This document shows, one piece after another, positions 31,069 to 40,916 of a DNA stretch of 64,000 nucleotides. The stretch spans positions 262,725 to 326,724 of the forward strand of contig NZ_FNEM01000003.1 of NCBI RefSeq assembly GCF_900100175.1. The letters run 5' to 3'. A program made the position numbers and the translations under genes. Positions within the stretch are counted from its first letter, which is position 1. Each line of letters begins with the position of its first letter. The notes beneath the pieces were generated by a model, which saw nothing but the letters and a program-made list of their open reading frames with translations, was not told where the DNA came from and searched no databases. This stretch comes from Ferrimonas sediminum (GTDB lineage Bacteria; Pseudomonadota; Gammaproteobacteria; Enterobacterales; Shewanellaceae).

Positions 31069-31434
31069 AGTAAAACCATTCCATTAGCTTGGATCCACTA
31101 TAGCCATTGGCAAACCGCAAGCAAAGCACCGAAGATGATCTGGATCACGGTCGAGCCCATTTTGCCAACTCGAACGGCGGTCGTTAAAGATAAAGATTCA
31201 ATAACATCAGCGTTTTGCTTCATTTATTTGCTGAAAACCATTCAAAGACTGAATCCAGGCGCCAGTCGAGTGGGCAATTGCGCTGACGAAACCGACTTAA
31301 CCTGACAGCCACCTTGCCAGCAACGTCGATGGCAACATTTTATACTGTATCAGGAAGGTTCGATTTTGCTTTTCCTCCTGCTGGGGTACCATCGGCACCA
31401 TCGCCACAACGCACCATTCAACAGGGATACCGTT
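31069..31434. other. ycfP-sdaA divergent intergenic region
   Basis: These 366 bases contain no gene that I can support. They must hold the promoters of ycfP (leftward) and sdaA (rightward). A good -10-like TATACT lies at 31341-31346 about 90 bases before sdaA, but no matching -35 box is evident. No riboswitch or hairpin stands out. Confidence 0.4.
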
Positions 31435-32805
<1,371 letters not shown>

Positions 32806-32837
32806 CGTCCCGGCCCAGGCACAACCGCACCACAATC

Positions 32838-32866
32838 AAAAAAGACCGCAACAGCGGTCTTTTTAA
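32838..32866 (+). terminator. Rho-independent terminator of sdaA
   Basis: The stem AAAAAAGACCGC/GCGGTCTTTTT with an AACA loop is followed by a U-rich tail. It lies 33 bases after the sdaA stop. Confidence 0.92.
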
Positions 32867-33095
32867 TATATAGACAGCCAAGATTAATCCCCCTCCATAG
32901 ACACCCATTTTTAGATTCATGACCAACCACTGCAAAACACATTCAGACATGGGGCGGCGAAAAGGTTCTGGGATCTTGTGGTTGTTGCCAAAATACTAGG
33001 CTTTGGCGCACTCAGTGGAATATTCACCAAAAAACAGGCATCAGCCCCCTTTTGGCCGAACCAGAGACATCTAATAGGAGGGGTGGAGGTACTAT

Positions 33096-34076
33096 CTAGG
33101 CACCCAGTAACCGTTTGGCGTTTCCCGACCCCCGAATTCGATGCATACCATCAGTTTGCCGGCAGTGTTGTAAACTGTGAAGCCGCCCTGCCAGATGGCA
33201 AAACTGGCCCTCAAAGCCCTCCGTGAGCTCCACCCAGCTTTCTAAATCAATCTCCAGTCGCTGCAGCAACGTTCCAATGCAAGGCGGGATGGCGCCGACT
33301 TTATCGTCTCTGATGGCTCTGCCAGTAAACTCCACCAGCTCCAGATAATCGTTAAGATGGCACGGTAAGGCGTGTGACTCAAAACTGCCGGCATTAAACG
33401 ATTTTAATCGCTCAGGCTGCTTGCCCTGCAGCGCCGCGCGGATGCGCATCTGAATACTGGTAAAGTCCGATTGCTCAGGTGTTTTTGCGATGCCGGAGCG
33501 AATAGGGTTGAGATCAACATACGCCATGCAGGCCAGCAGTGCCTGCTCATCCAAGAGCGCCTGGGACTTAAACCGTCCCTCCCAGAAGCGACCGGTACAC
33601 CCGTCCTCTTTATTGGCTTCACGGGCGATGTATTCATTAAGCGAGCGCATAAACCAGCTTAAATCAGCCAGACGATTTCGGTAGAGCTCTACTTGGTGGT
33701 CCACCTGATCCAGCTCAATTCGAGTAAGATTTTCACGCTGCTCATCATCGCAATAGCGGCGGGTAACGTCCGTCCCGGCAAACAACCGATGCCAACGAAT
33801 AAGCACTTCCAGAGCATTCCAATCATCCGCTTTTTGAGCATCCACGTGCAGCACTACGTGGGTATGGTTAGTCATTACCGCGAAGGCGCATATTTCAATA
33901 GCAAACGCCTGAGTTAATTCGAGTAACCGCTTTTCGACCCAGTCGCGGCGGTGCTCATAGCTGACGCCAGAGTAGGCATCGACGCCACAAAGGTAACTGC
34001 GGCGAACGCAGCGACTGACGCAGTGGTAGAAGGGGGTATCTTGCAGAGATACCAGCCGGTTTCTGGCTGTGGGCAT
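33096..34076 (-). CDS. REP-associated-type Y1 (IS200-like) transposase
   Basis: A 326-residue HUH-type tyrosine nuclease of the Y1_Tnp superfamily. The metal-binding HTH motif lies in MTNHTHVVLHVD (H71, H73) and the probable catalytic Tyr is Y149 in SLNEYIAREANK, followed by the family block GRFWEGRFKSQAL. Such single-copy transposases act on imperfect palindromic or REP-like sequences nearby. ATG 34076 (MPTARNRLVSLQ) is chosen over the upstream in-frame ATG 34103; GGATGAG lies just before it. The gene is intact. Right behind its 5' end is a four-unit repeat tract. It interrupts otherwise core genes between sdaA and queE, consistent with acquisition. Confidence 0.85.
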   Translation of the reverse strand: MPTARNRLVSLQDTPFYHCVSRCVRRSYLCGVDAYSGVSYEHRRDWVEKRLLELTQAFAIEICAFAVMTNHTHVVLHVDAQKADDWNALEVLIRWHRLFAGTDVTRRYCDDEQRENLTRIELDQVDHQVELYRNRLADLSWFMRSLNEYIAREANKEDGCTGRFWEGRFKSQALLDEQALLACMAYVDLNPIRSGIAKTPEQSDFTSIQMRIRAALQGKQPERLKSFNAGSFESHALPCHLNDYLELVEFTGRAIRDDKVGAIPPCIGTLLQRLEIDLESWVELTEGFEGQFCHLAGRLHSLQHCRQTDGMHRIRGSGNAKRLLGA

Positions 34077-34149
34077 AGTCTCATCCTTGAAACTAACAAA
34101 CACACAGTGTAGTTGATGATGGCCAGGACGCTGTTAAAGCGGGTGTATT

Positions 34150-34283
34150 GCTAAGGCTAAGGGACGTTAAATTGGGTGTCTTGTTAAGAGGCTAAGGCTA
34201 AGGGACGTTAAATTGGGTGTCTTGTTAAGAGGCGTTAAAATTGGGTGTCTTGTTAAGAGTTAAATTGGGTGTCTTGTTAAGAG
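34150..34283. repeat. Four-unit direct repeat tract upstream of the Y1 transposase
   Basis: A 41-base unit is perfectly duplicated in tandem (34150-34190 and 34191-34231), then followed by two shorter versions (34232-34259 and 34260-34283). All four share the 22-base core whose first half is AAATTGGGTGTC and second half TTGTTAAGAG, starting at 34169, 34210, 34238 and 34262. The core contains a small CTT-GTT-AAG palindrome. Placement 74 bases behind the transposase start suggests it is the enzyme's substrate or a footprint of its activity, which is inference. Confidence 0.9.
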
Positions 34284-34321
34284 ACGGACGTAGTTACCTC
34301 TAGCATGAGGCTGCCATCATG

Positions 34322-34357
34322 AAAAAAATGCCGCTCACTTGTGGTGAGCGGCATTTT
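34322..34357 (-). terminator. Rho-independent terminator of the tusA-like/perM/queE operon
   Basis: On the minus strand the 14-bp stem AAAATGCCGCTCAC/GTGAGCGGCATTTT with a 5-base loop is followed by additional T residues. It lies 25 bases after the queE stop. Confidence 0.9.
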
Positions 34358-34382
34358 CGCCATTAGGGCCTCTAGCCGGAAC

Positions 34383-35054
34383 TCAGTCGATGTTCAGGTA
34401 TTTGTGGGTTTGTACCGACAGCCGCCAGTTGCGCTCGATGCACACCCGAATCGCCATCTCGGTCGCCCGTTTCTGGGTGGAGATAGGTTGCAGGCAGATC
34501 TGCGGCTTGCGCGGCAATGCCACCCCCTGCAGTAACTGGTCCAGCTCTTCGATGTGCTTCTCCAGCGCCACCGGGTGCTTGATTTCGTCGGCTCGCTGCA
34601 GAGCCTGGGTCAACACCGGCAAACCGCCTTTCATATTGATTTTCGGCGACACCGTCACCCAGGTATGATCATCCACCTTCACTTCGGCGCAGCCGGAGGT
34701 TTCGACCTGACAGCGCCACCCTGCCCGATGCATCTGCTCAGTCAGTGCCCGAAGATCGTACAGACAGGGCTCACCGCCGGTGATCACCAGGTGACGGGCC
34801 CGAAAGCGCCCGTCGGTGAGCAAAGCCACCAACTGCTCCACCTCATAACTGGCCCAGCGGGGCGTATCGCCACTGATGCCGATAACGCCTTCTCTGGCCA
34901 CCTCATCGGCCTCATCCAGCTCCCAGGTATGACGAGTATCGCACCAGGGGCAGCCCACCGGGCAGCCCTGCAGTCGCACAAATACCGCCGGCACTCCGGT
35001 AAACTGACCCTCCCCCTGGATGGTCTCAAACAGCTCATTAACCGGTAAACTCAT
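34383..35054 (-). CDS. queE: 7-carboxy-7-deazaguanine synthase QueE
   Basis: A 223-residue radical SAM enzyme making 7-carboxy-7-deazaguanine for queuosine. The N-terminal LFETIQGEGQFTGVPAVF is the QueE signature; the cluster motif reads CPVGCPWC (Cys-x3-Cys-x2-Cys), and VITGGEPCLYDL is the SAM-binding GGE block. It is the last gene of an operon behind perM (9-base gap), with a terminator 25 bases downstream. No other queuosine genes are in the window. Confidence 0.95.
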   Translation of the reverse strand: MSLPVNELFETIQGEGQFTGVPAVFVRLQGCPVGCPWCDTRHTWELDEADEVAREGVIGISGDTPRWASYEVEQLVALLTDGRFRARHLVITGGEPCLYDLRALTEQMHRAGWRCQVETSGCAEVKVDDHTWVTVSPKINMKGGLPVLTQALQRADEIKHPVALEKHIEELDQLLQGVALPRKPQICLQPISTQKRATEMAIRVCIERNWRLSVQTHKYLNID

Positions 35055-35063
35055 CAGACTCTC

Positions 35064-36140
35064 CTACCCCTGCTCACCGGCGGCTGCCGGCAAGTCGGTA
35101 CTTGGCCAGGCGTTCACCACCGCTTTGACCAGAGTCGCCAATGGAATGGCAAAGAACACGCCCCAGAAGCCCCACAGGCCGCCAAAGATCAGCACCGACA
35201 CGATGATGGCCACCGGATGCAGGTTGACCGCTTCAGAAAACAGCAACGGTACCAGCACGTTACCATCCAGCGCCTGAATAATGCCGTAGGCCAGCAGCAG
35301 GTAACCGAACTGCGGCGACCAGCCCCACTGGAACAGGCCCACCATGGCCACCGGAATGGTCACCACGGTCGCACCGATGTAAGGGATCAGCACCGACAGG
35401 CCCACCACCAAACCCAACAGGGCCGCGTAGCGGAGATCCATAAACAGGAACGTCAGGTAACTGGTTACGCCGATGATCAGAATCTCTATCGCCTTTCCGC
35501 GAATGTAGTTAACGATCTGACCGTTCATCTCAGCCCAGACTTTTTTAGCCAGCTCACGGTTGTCCGGCACGAAGCGGCTGAAGCCCCGCAGCAGCTCACG
35601 CTTGTCTTTCAGGAAGAAGAACACCAGCAGCGGCACCAAAATGGCGTACACCGCCAGGGCAACCAGGTCGATCAACGATCCCAAAGAGACCTGCAACACC
35701 TGCTGGCCCCAGGCCAGCAGGCGGCCGTTAAGGTTTTGCATCAGATCGTGGATCTGCGACTCGCTGATGAACTCCGGATACAGCTGAGGCAGGGTCAGCA
35801 CCTGCCCCTGGGCCCAGGAAAACATCTCCGGCAACTCGCGGGCCAGGCTGATGCCCTGATTCCAGATTTGCGGCAACGCAACCAGGCAGAACAGCGCCAT
35901 GGCACCGACAAAGGTCAGCAGCACCAACGAAGCAGCCAACACCCTGGGCATGCCGCGATTGGCCATCTGCGCCACCGGCCACTCCAGCATGTACGCCAGC
36001 ACAATGGCCACCAGCAACGGGGTGATCAGTTGACCGTAAAAATAGATAACGGCAAACCCCACCACCAGAATCATCGCCAGGGTCACCGCCTGGGGATCAG
36101 AAAACTTTTCCTGGTACCAGCTACGGACCAAATTCCACAT
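35064..36140 (-). CDS. perM: AI-2E family transporter PerM
   Basis: A 358-residue inner-membrane protein with about eight hydrophobic segments and a long amphipathic middle (about residues 95-150), characteristic of the UPF0118/AI-2E family. ILVPLLVFFFLKDKRELL and the late segment IQALDGNVLVPLLFSEAVNLHPVAI are the conserved blocks. PerM is often next to bepA/yfg-type genes in gammaproteobacteria, as here. Substrate is unknown: AI-2 export, sodium-proton antiport and general permease roles have been proposed for family members. Spacing to the neighbours (24 and 9 bases) indicates a three-gene operon. Confidence 0.9.
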   Translation of the reverse strand: MWNLVRSWYQEKFSDPQAVTLAMILVVGFAVIYFYGQLITPLLVAIVLAYMLEWPVAQMANRGMPRVLAASLVLLTFVGAMALFCLVALPQIWNQGISLARELPEMFSWAQGQVLTLPQLYPEFISESQIHDLMQNLNGRLLAWGQQVLQVSLGSLIDLVALAVYAILVPLLVFFFLKDKRELLRGFSRFVPDNRELAKKVWAEMNGQIVNYIRGKAIEILIIGVTSYLTFLFMDLRYAALLGLVVGLSVLIPYIGATVVTIPVAMVGLFQWGWSPQFGYLLLAYGIIQALDGNVLVPLLFSEAVNLHPVAIIVSVLIFGGLWGFWGVFFAIPLATLVKAVVNAWPSTDLPAAAGEQG

Positions 36141-36164
36141 TATGCAAACAACCTTATCGTTTCA

Positions 36165-36389
36165 TCATCTGTCAGGAGCACGTAACTGTACCAGCACCCT
36201 GGTACCATCAAGCCGCGTCACCGTTGTTTCAAAGCCCTGCTTTTGCGCATATTTTGGCACATCCTGCACGGCGCCGGGGTCGGACAACATCATAACCAGC
36301 TGCTGCCCCGGTGCCAGACTCCTCAACGCCTGCTTGGCTTTAACAAACGCCAGCGGGCAACGGTGCATGGTTAAATCCAGCGGCAACAT
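36165..36389 (-). CDS. TusA-like (SirA/YedF fold) small protein
   Basis: A 74-residue protein with the TusA fold pattern: MLPLDLTMHRCPLAFVKAKQ, then LAPGQQLVMMLSDPGAVQDVP and a final beta-strand. The conserved cysteine is present (C11) but the usual CPxP reads CPLA, lacking the second proline. TusA proteins relay sulfur; this variant may do so or may have another role. The frame opens at 36416, but ATG 36389 has GGGAG five bases upstream and gives the usual length. It is the first gene of an operon with perM and queE. Confidence 0.75.
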   Translation of the reverse strand: MLPLDLTMHRCPLAFVKAKQALRSLAPGQQLVMMLSDPGAVQDVPKYAQKQGFETTVTRLDGTRVLVQLRAPDR

Positions 36390-36688
36390 GGTCTCTCCCG
36401 TTATTTTGGCGGCCATTATCCCGTGACCCGGGGCAAGTTACAAACACCCATCACAATAAAATGCCCTACCCTTGTGATCCGGGTCAATGCGGCCAGGACT
36501 CGAGCCCAATCCACACCAAAGTGACCGATTACGAATTATCAACTGCCTCTGTTTATTGGTAAAAAATGTTAAAGCCTGTGGAACCTGCACGCCGATGTGG
36601 CAGACTAACCCTTAACGGGCAGTATCTGGCCTAACGCCGGCGCTTACGGGTACACTGTCGACATTATCAAAAGGGGAACCGGGCACAC

Positions 36689-38140
36689 GTGACCAAACAG
36701 CTAAAATCTCTCTGCGCCGCCGCTCTGCTGATGGCCGGTCTGGGCACCACCGCCACCAGTATGGCTCAGCCGGAACTGCCGGAACTCGGCACGGTCGCTG
36801 CCAGCACCCTGTCTATCGATAAAGAGAACCAGATCGGCGATTTCTACATGCGGATGCTGCGCGGTCAGTTGCCGGTAGTGCACGATCCGGTGATGACCGA
36901 GTACCTCAACGACATCGGCAACCGGCTGGTCGCCCAGGCCGACAACGTCAAAACCCCGTTCACCTTCTTCGTGATCAACAGTACCGAACTGAACGCCTTC
37001 GCTTTTTTCGGCGGGCACGTCGGGGTACACACCGCCATCATCGAAGCCGCCGATAATGAAAGCGAACTGGCCTCGGTCCTGGGCCACGAAATCTCCCACG
37101 TGACCCAACGCCACCTGGCCCGCTCCATCGAAGCCCAGAAGAAAACCGCCCCGGCAACGCTGGTGGGGGTCATCGGCTCCATCATTCTGGCCATGGCGTC
37201 TCCGGAAGCGGGTATTGCCGCCCTGCAGTCCACCCTGGCCCTGAGCCAGCAGGCATCGATTAACTACACCCGCAGCAATGAAAAAGAAGCCGACCGTATC
37301 GGCATCAAGACCATGGTCGCCGCCGGGTTTGATCCCAACGCCGTGCCCAGTTTCTTTGGCAAAATGGCCGCCAAGTACCGCTTCGCCAGCAAGCCACCGC
37401 AGATGCTGCTGACCCACCCATTGCCCGAATCCCGCATCGCCGATGCCCGCGCCCGAGCGGCGCTGTACCCCTACCGGCCGGTACCGGAAAGCCTGCTGTT
37501 CCATCTGGCCAAATCACGGGTGCAGGTTCGCTACAGCAACCTCAACATCGATCATGCCCTGTACCTGTTCGACAAGCAGGCCAGCAGCGGCGACCCGGTG
37601 CTGCGGGACGCTGCCCTGTACGGCAAAGCCCTGGCGCTGCTGGCCAAAGACCAGCCCAAACAGGCCGAAGCGATCATTCGGCCACTGCTCGACGGCGCGC
37701 CCAATAACCTGTTTTACCTGGATACCACCACCGATGCCCTGATGGCACAGGGGCGGGCTAAAGAGGCCGGCGCGATTCTGAAACAGGCGCAGAAGATTCG
37801 CCCTAACAACGCCGTCATCGAGCTGAACCTGGCCAACGCCCTCATCGAGAGCGGTGACTACGCCCAGGCCCGCACCATCCTCGAGCGCCAGGTGATTTTG
37901 AATAAAGACAGTGTGGTGGCCTACGACCTGCTGTCCACCACCTACCGTCACCTGGATATGGTGGCCAACCGCCATATGGCCCAGGCTGAACTGATGGCCC
38001 TGTCCGGTGGTTTCAGCCAGGCCATCGAACAGCTGCAGTTTGCCTACCGCCAGACCCGCAATAACCCATTGCAGAAAGCCCGCATCGATGCCCGCATCAA
38101 GGAGCTTCGTCAGGCGGAGCAGGAGCTGAAATCCCTTTAA
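36689..38140 (+). CDS. bepA: Periplasmic beta-barrel assembly metalloprotease BepA
   Basis: A 483-residue M48 peptidase and chaperone that helps LptD and other outer-membrane proteins assemble and degrades stalled forms. The signal peptide ends around ATSMAQ. The zinc motif HEISH (in LASVLGHEISHVTQRHLAR) and the third ligand region SNEKEADRIG are intact. The C-terminal half is four to five TPR repeats, ending AEQELKSL. The start is GTG at 36689 with AAGGGG upstream. It precedes yfgD, the same pair as E. coli yfgC-yfgD. Confidence 0.96.
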   Translation: MTKQLKSLCAAALLMAGLGTTATSMAQPELPELGTVAASTLSIDKENQIGDFYMRMLRGQLPVVHDPVMTEYLNDIGNRLVAQADNVKTPFTFFVINSTELNAFAFFGGHVGVHTAIIEAADNESELASVLGHEISHVTQRHLARSIEAQKKTAPATLVGVIGSIILAMASPEAGIAALQSTLALSQQASINYTRSNEKEADRIGIKTMVAAGFDPNAVPSFFGKMAAKYRFASKPPQMLLTHPLPESRIADARARAALYPYRPVPESLLFHLAKSRVQVRYSNLNIDHALYLFDKQASSGDPVLRDAALYGKALALLAKDQPKQAEAIIRPLLDGAPNNLFYLDTTTDALMAQGRAKEAGAILKQAQKIRPNNAVIELNLANALIESGDYAQARTILERQVILNKDSVVAYDLLSTTYRHLDMVANRHMAQAELMALSGGFSQAIEQLQFAYRQTRNNPLQKARIDARIKELRQAEQELKSL

Positions 38141-38149
38141 CTCACTCTC

Positions 38150-38172
38150 ATGGGCCCGTAGAATGGGCCCAT
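38150..38172. repeat. Small inverted repeat between bepA and yfgD
   Basis: ATGGGCCC (38150-38157) and GGGCCCAT (38165-38172) form an 8-bp stem with a 7-base loop. No T-run follows, so it is at best a weak terminator or a processing site. Confidence 0.45.
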
Positions 38173-38200
38173 TGAGATCCAGATCACAGGACGATCCCCC

Positions 38201-38551
38201 ATGAGCAACCCCACCCTTATTTGGCACAACCCCCGCTGCTCCAAGAGCCGCCAAACCCTGGCCCTGCTGGAGCAGCGCGGCATCACCCCAGAGGTATTCG
38301 AGTACCTGAAAACGCCGCCAACCCAAGCCCAGCTGGAGCAGGTGCTGTCGATGCTGAACCTCTCTCCCCGAGAGCTGATGCGCACCAAGGAGTCGGAATA
38401 CAAAGCCCAGGGCCTGGCCGACGCCGATGACGCACAGTTGCTGCAGGCGATGCTGGCCACTCCCAAGTTGATTGAGCGCCCCATTGTGGTGCACCAGCAG
38501 CGCGCCGCCATCGGCCGCCCTCCGGAGCAGGTACTGGAGATTTTTGACTAA
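38201..38551 (+). CDS. yfgD: ArsC-family reductase-like protein YfgD
   Basis: A 116-residue thioredoxin-fold protein of the glutaredoxin-type ArsC family. The catalytic cysteine is C13 in WHNPRCSKSRQTL, and the arsenate-site residues in LMRTKESEY and IERPIVV follow. E. coli YfgD, beside bepA/yfgC, is the orthologue by context. Most family members near bepA are not part of an ars operon, so a general role is as likely as arsenate reduction. Its stop codon abuts the start of the DUF2069 gene. Confidence 0.9.
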   Translation: MSNPTLIWHNPRCSKSRQTLALLEQRGITPEVFEYLKTPPTQAQLEQVLSMLNLSPRELMRTKESEYKAQGLADADDAQLLQAMLATPKLIERPIVVHQQRAAIGRPPEQVLEIFD

Positions 38552-38935
38552 ATGCCACTATCAACTTCAACACTCGAACGCACCGCCCTGAGCAGCTACC
38601 TGGCCAGCGTGGTTTTCATTCCGGTCTGGCAACTGGGTCTGAGTCCGAATCCGGGTTACTCTCCGGGCTTCAGCCTGTTGATGTTGCTGCCGCTGTTACT
38701 GCCGCTGCCCGGCATGCTGAAAGGCAGACCCTACACCCATGCCTGGTCAGGCTTTATCGCCTGCCTGTACCTGCTCTCCAGCCTCACTCAGCTTTGGGTG
38801 GCTGACAGCCACCGCCTGTGGCCCCTGATCGCGACGCTGTTGCTACTTACCTGGTTAATCGCGAGCAGTTTTTTTGCCAGATCAAGGGGTAGAGAGTTAG
38901 GCTTAGGACTTAAGAAAAAAAACACCGGTCAATAA
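38552..38935 (+). CDS. DUF2069 membrane protein
   Basis: A 127-residue inner-membrane protein with about four hydrophobic helices (about residues 14-28, 41-58, 66-84 and 90-108) and a basic tail (SRGRELGLGLKKKN). PGYSPGFSLLMLLPLLLPLPGMLKG and YTHAWSGFIACLYLL are the recognisable DUF2069 blocks. Function is unknown. It starts directly after the yfgD stop (TAAATG), so translation is coupled. Confidence 0.85.
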   Translation: MPLSTSTLERTALSSYLASVVFIPVWQLGLSPNPGYSPGFSLLMLLPLLLPLPGMLKGRPYTHAWSGFIACLYLLSSLTQLWVADSHRLWPLIATLLLLTWLIASSFFARSRGRELGLGLKKKNTGQ

Positions 38936-38954
38936 AGACTGGCAAGGAGGCAAG

Positions 38955-40850
38955 ATGATACGGAGTTCTATCCCGGCATTACTGCTGGTACTGATCACTG
39001 GCTGCGGCGGCAGCGGCGGCGGCAGTACCCTCGAGCCCTCGCCCTTGCCTCCGGAAGCGGAGATTGAGTTTACCCGATCCGAACCGGACGATGGCTCGGT
39101 GGCCATTGTCGCCACCGTTGACGGTGTCCTGAGTCGGGATCTGAGTTACCAATGGCAGCAACAGGCCGGCCCCACCATCCACATCAGCAACCCCCGCTCG
39201 GCGATGGCGGCATTCGAGGCGCCAGCCAGCGATGACTATCAGCTTAAGTTAACGGTGACCGACACCTTCGGCAACCAGATCAGCAACGCCCTGACCCACA
39301 GTGCAGAAGCCGTTACGCCGGCGCGGATTCGCGGCGACCAGGTGGTCTCCCGTGGCGGCCGGGTCTCACTGCGCCTGGGGCGAAGCGGCGACAAAAGCCA
39401 GCCCCTGACCCAGATTCAGTGGTCTCAGGTCGGTGGACCGCCCATTACGGAGATGAACAGCGATAACCCGGAGCTACTCACCTTTACCGCCCCCTCCACC
39501 GTCGGCAAAGACTCGTTACTGACCCTGAAGGTAATTGCCAATGACCGCGGCAGCGTCATTACCGATCATGCCTACGTATGGGTAACCGACCAACGCAACC
39601 CGGTTCATGACGCCCTGTTCGACACGCCCCTGGCCCAGGTTCGGGCCTGGAATCCCGCCTCACCATGGCGGTCGGCTCTGGAGCGCTGCGTCTACAGTAC
39701 CCAGCTTGCCGGCAGCAACACCTGCCGAGTGTCAGAGTTGCCGCCGATTGGTCAGCAGACGCACCAGCCCTCGGTGTCTGAGGTCATGAACCGGGTGGTG
39801 GTGTCCCACCCCTGGATGGGCGATGCTTTCAAGGCCTTTCTGGAGCAGCGCGACTCCCAGAGTGACTTTCGGCGACTGCTGGCATCGGTATCGGCGGTGG
39901 TCATCAGCTATGACATCCGGCCTTCGTTCTATTGGGTCGCCACCGGCGCCATCTACCTGGATCCCAGCGACTTATGGCGAGAGCCCTGGCAACAGGCCAG
40001 CATCAACGAAGACCCGGACTACCGCAGCGGCTTTGGTAATGGGCTCAATTACTTGCTGCCGTGGCGATACGTAAAAGACAACCAATACGCCAGCACCTTC
40101 TACCCCTCCTACCTGGAAGCCAGCCGCGGCTTCGATCAGCTTGAGGGGGACCTGGCCAGTCTGCTGTACCACGAACTGGCGCACGCCAATGACTTCTTCC
40201 CCGTCGACACCCTGGATGCCATCAGTGCCGATACCCTGCTGCAGGAGTACTACGACCGCAGCGCCAGTGGCCAGTTGGTGTCTGATCAGCTCACCAATAG
40301 CCTGCCACTGTCCAGCAGCCAGATGTTTGAGCTGGCCAAGGTGCAGTTTCAGGGGGAGACGGCCAGTGCCATCCAAAAGGCCTACCGTCCCAGCGACATC
40401 AGCGGCTTTTTCAGCCAGGATCGTGCCAACGACGACTACAACTATTTCACCCCCAGAGAAGATCTGGCCATGCTGTTTGAGGAGGCGATGATGAGCCACC
40501 GTTACGGCATTCTCAGAGATGTGGCGGTAACCGACAAGCCGGATGCCGTCAGCGGCGACACCATCATCGTCGACTGGGGCCAGCGCGGCCGTATCGGTGA
40601 ACCGACGCTGCTGCCAAGGCTGGACCTGGTGGTGCGACAGATTCTGCCATCGCTGGATCCTGACACCCTCATCGATTCGCTGCCCGCCACCCTGCCGATG
40701 ACTCCCGGACAAACCTGGAACGCCAACCTGGTACTGGGGCCGGCGGCCAAGATACAGCGCATCGGCCCAGCGCCCACCGGAGCAAGGCCGCCATTGGCCG
40801 AGCGACGCCACTTCGGCCGGGGGCCGGACTGGAAACTGTCCGGGCACTGA
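38955..40850 (+). CDS. Lipoprotein with Ig/PKD-like repeats and an HELAH metalloprotease-like motif
   Basis: A 631-residue protein that I cannot assign to a named family. The signal peptide ends in a lipobox, LITGC, with a Gly-Ser-rich linker. Two PKD/Ig-like repeats follow, marked by LSYQWQQQAGPTIHIS and IQWSQVGGPPITEM, each followed by an F-x-AP block. The C-terminal half carries HELAH (H406-H410) in LLYHELAHANDFFPVD, and about 100 residues later the acidic block LFEEAMMSHRYG. This suggests a zinc metallopeptidase on the outer-membrane surface or in the periplasm. The third ligand is not certain. AAGGAGG lies just before the ATG at 38955. A bidirectional terminator follows. Confidence 0.6.
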   Translation: MIRSSIPALLLVLITGCGGSGGGSTLEPSPLPPEAEIEFTRSEPDDGSVAIVATVDGVLSRDLSYQWQQQAGPTIHISNPRSAMAAFEAPASDDYQLKLTVTDTFGNQISNALTHSAEAVTPARIRGDQVVSRGGRVSLRLGRSGDKSQPLTQIQWSQVGGPPITEMNSDNPELLTFTAPSTVGKDSLLTLKVIANDRGSVITDHAYVWVTDQRNPVHDALFDTPLAQVRAWNPASPWRSALERCVYSTQLAGSNTCRVSELPPIGQQTHQPSVSEVMNRVVVSHPWMGDAFKAFLEQRDSQSDFRRLLASVSAVVISYDIRPSFYWVATGAIYLDPSDLWREPWQQASINEDPDYRSGFGNGLNYLLPWRYVKDNQYASTFYPSYLEASRGFDQLEGDLASLLYHELAHANDFFPVDTLDAISADTLLQEYYDRSASGQLVSDQLTNSLPLSSSQMFELAKVQFQGETASAIQKAYRPSDISGFFSQDRANDDYNYFTPREDLAMLFEEAMMSHRYGILRDVAVTDKPDAVSGDTIIVDWGQRGRIGEPTLLPRLDLVVRQILPSLDPDTLIDSLPATLPMTPGQTWNANLVLGPAAKIQRIGPAPTGARPPLAERRHFGRGPDWKLSGH

Positions 40851-40861
40851 GTTAAGAGATC

Positions 40862-40889
40862 AAAAAAGGCCGCGAATGCGGCCTTTTTC
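40862..40889. terminator. Bidirectional terminator between the HELAH lipoprotein gene and hda
   Basis: The stem AAAAAAGGCCGC/GCGGCCTTTTT with a GAAT loop gives a U-run on each strand. It lies between two convergent genes. Confidence 0.92.
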
Positions 40890-40916
40890 TTGCGGGACTG
40901 TCACGACTGGGAACGG

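Noticed and set aside
34150-34283. The repeat tract considered as a CRISPR array
   Set aside because: Units are adjacent or overlapping with no unique spacers of constant length and no cas genes.
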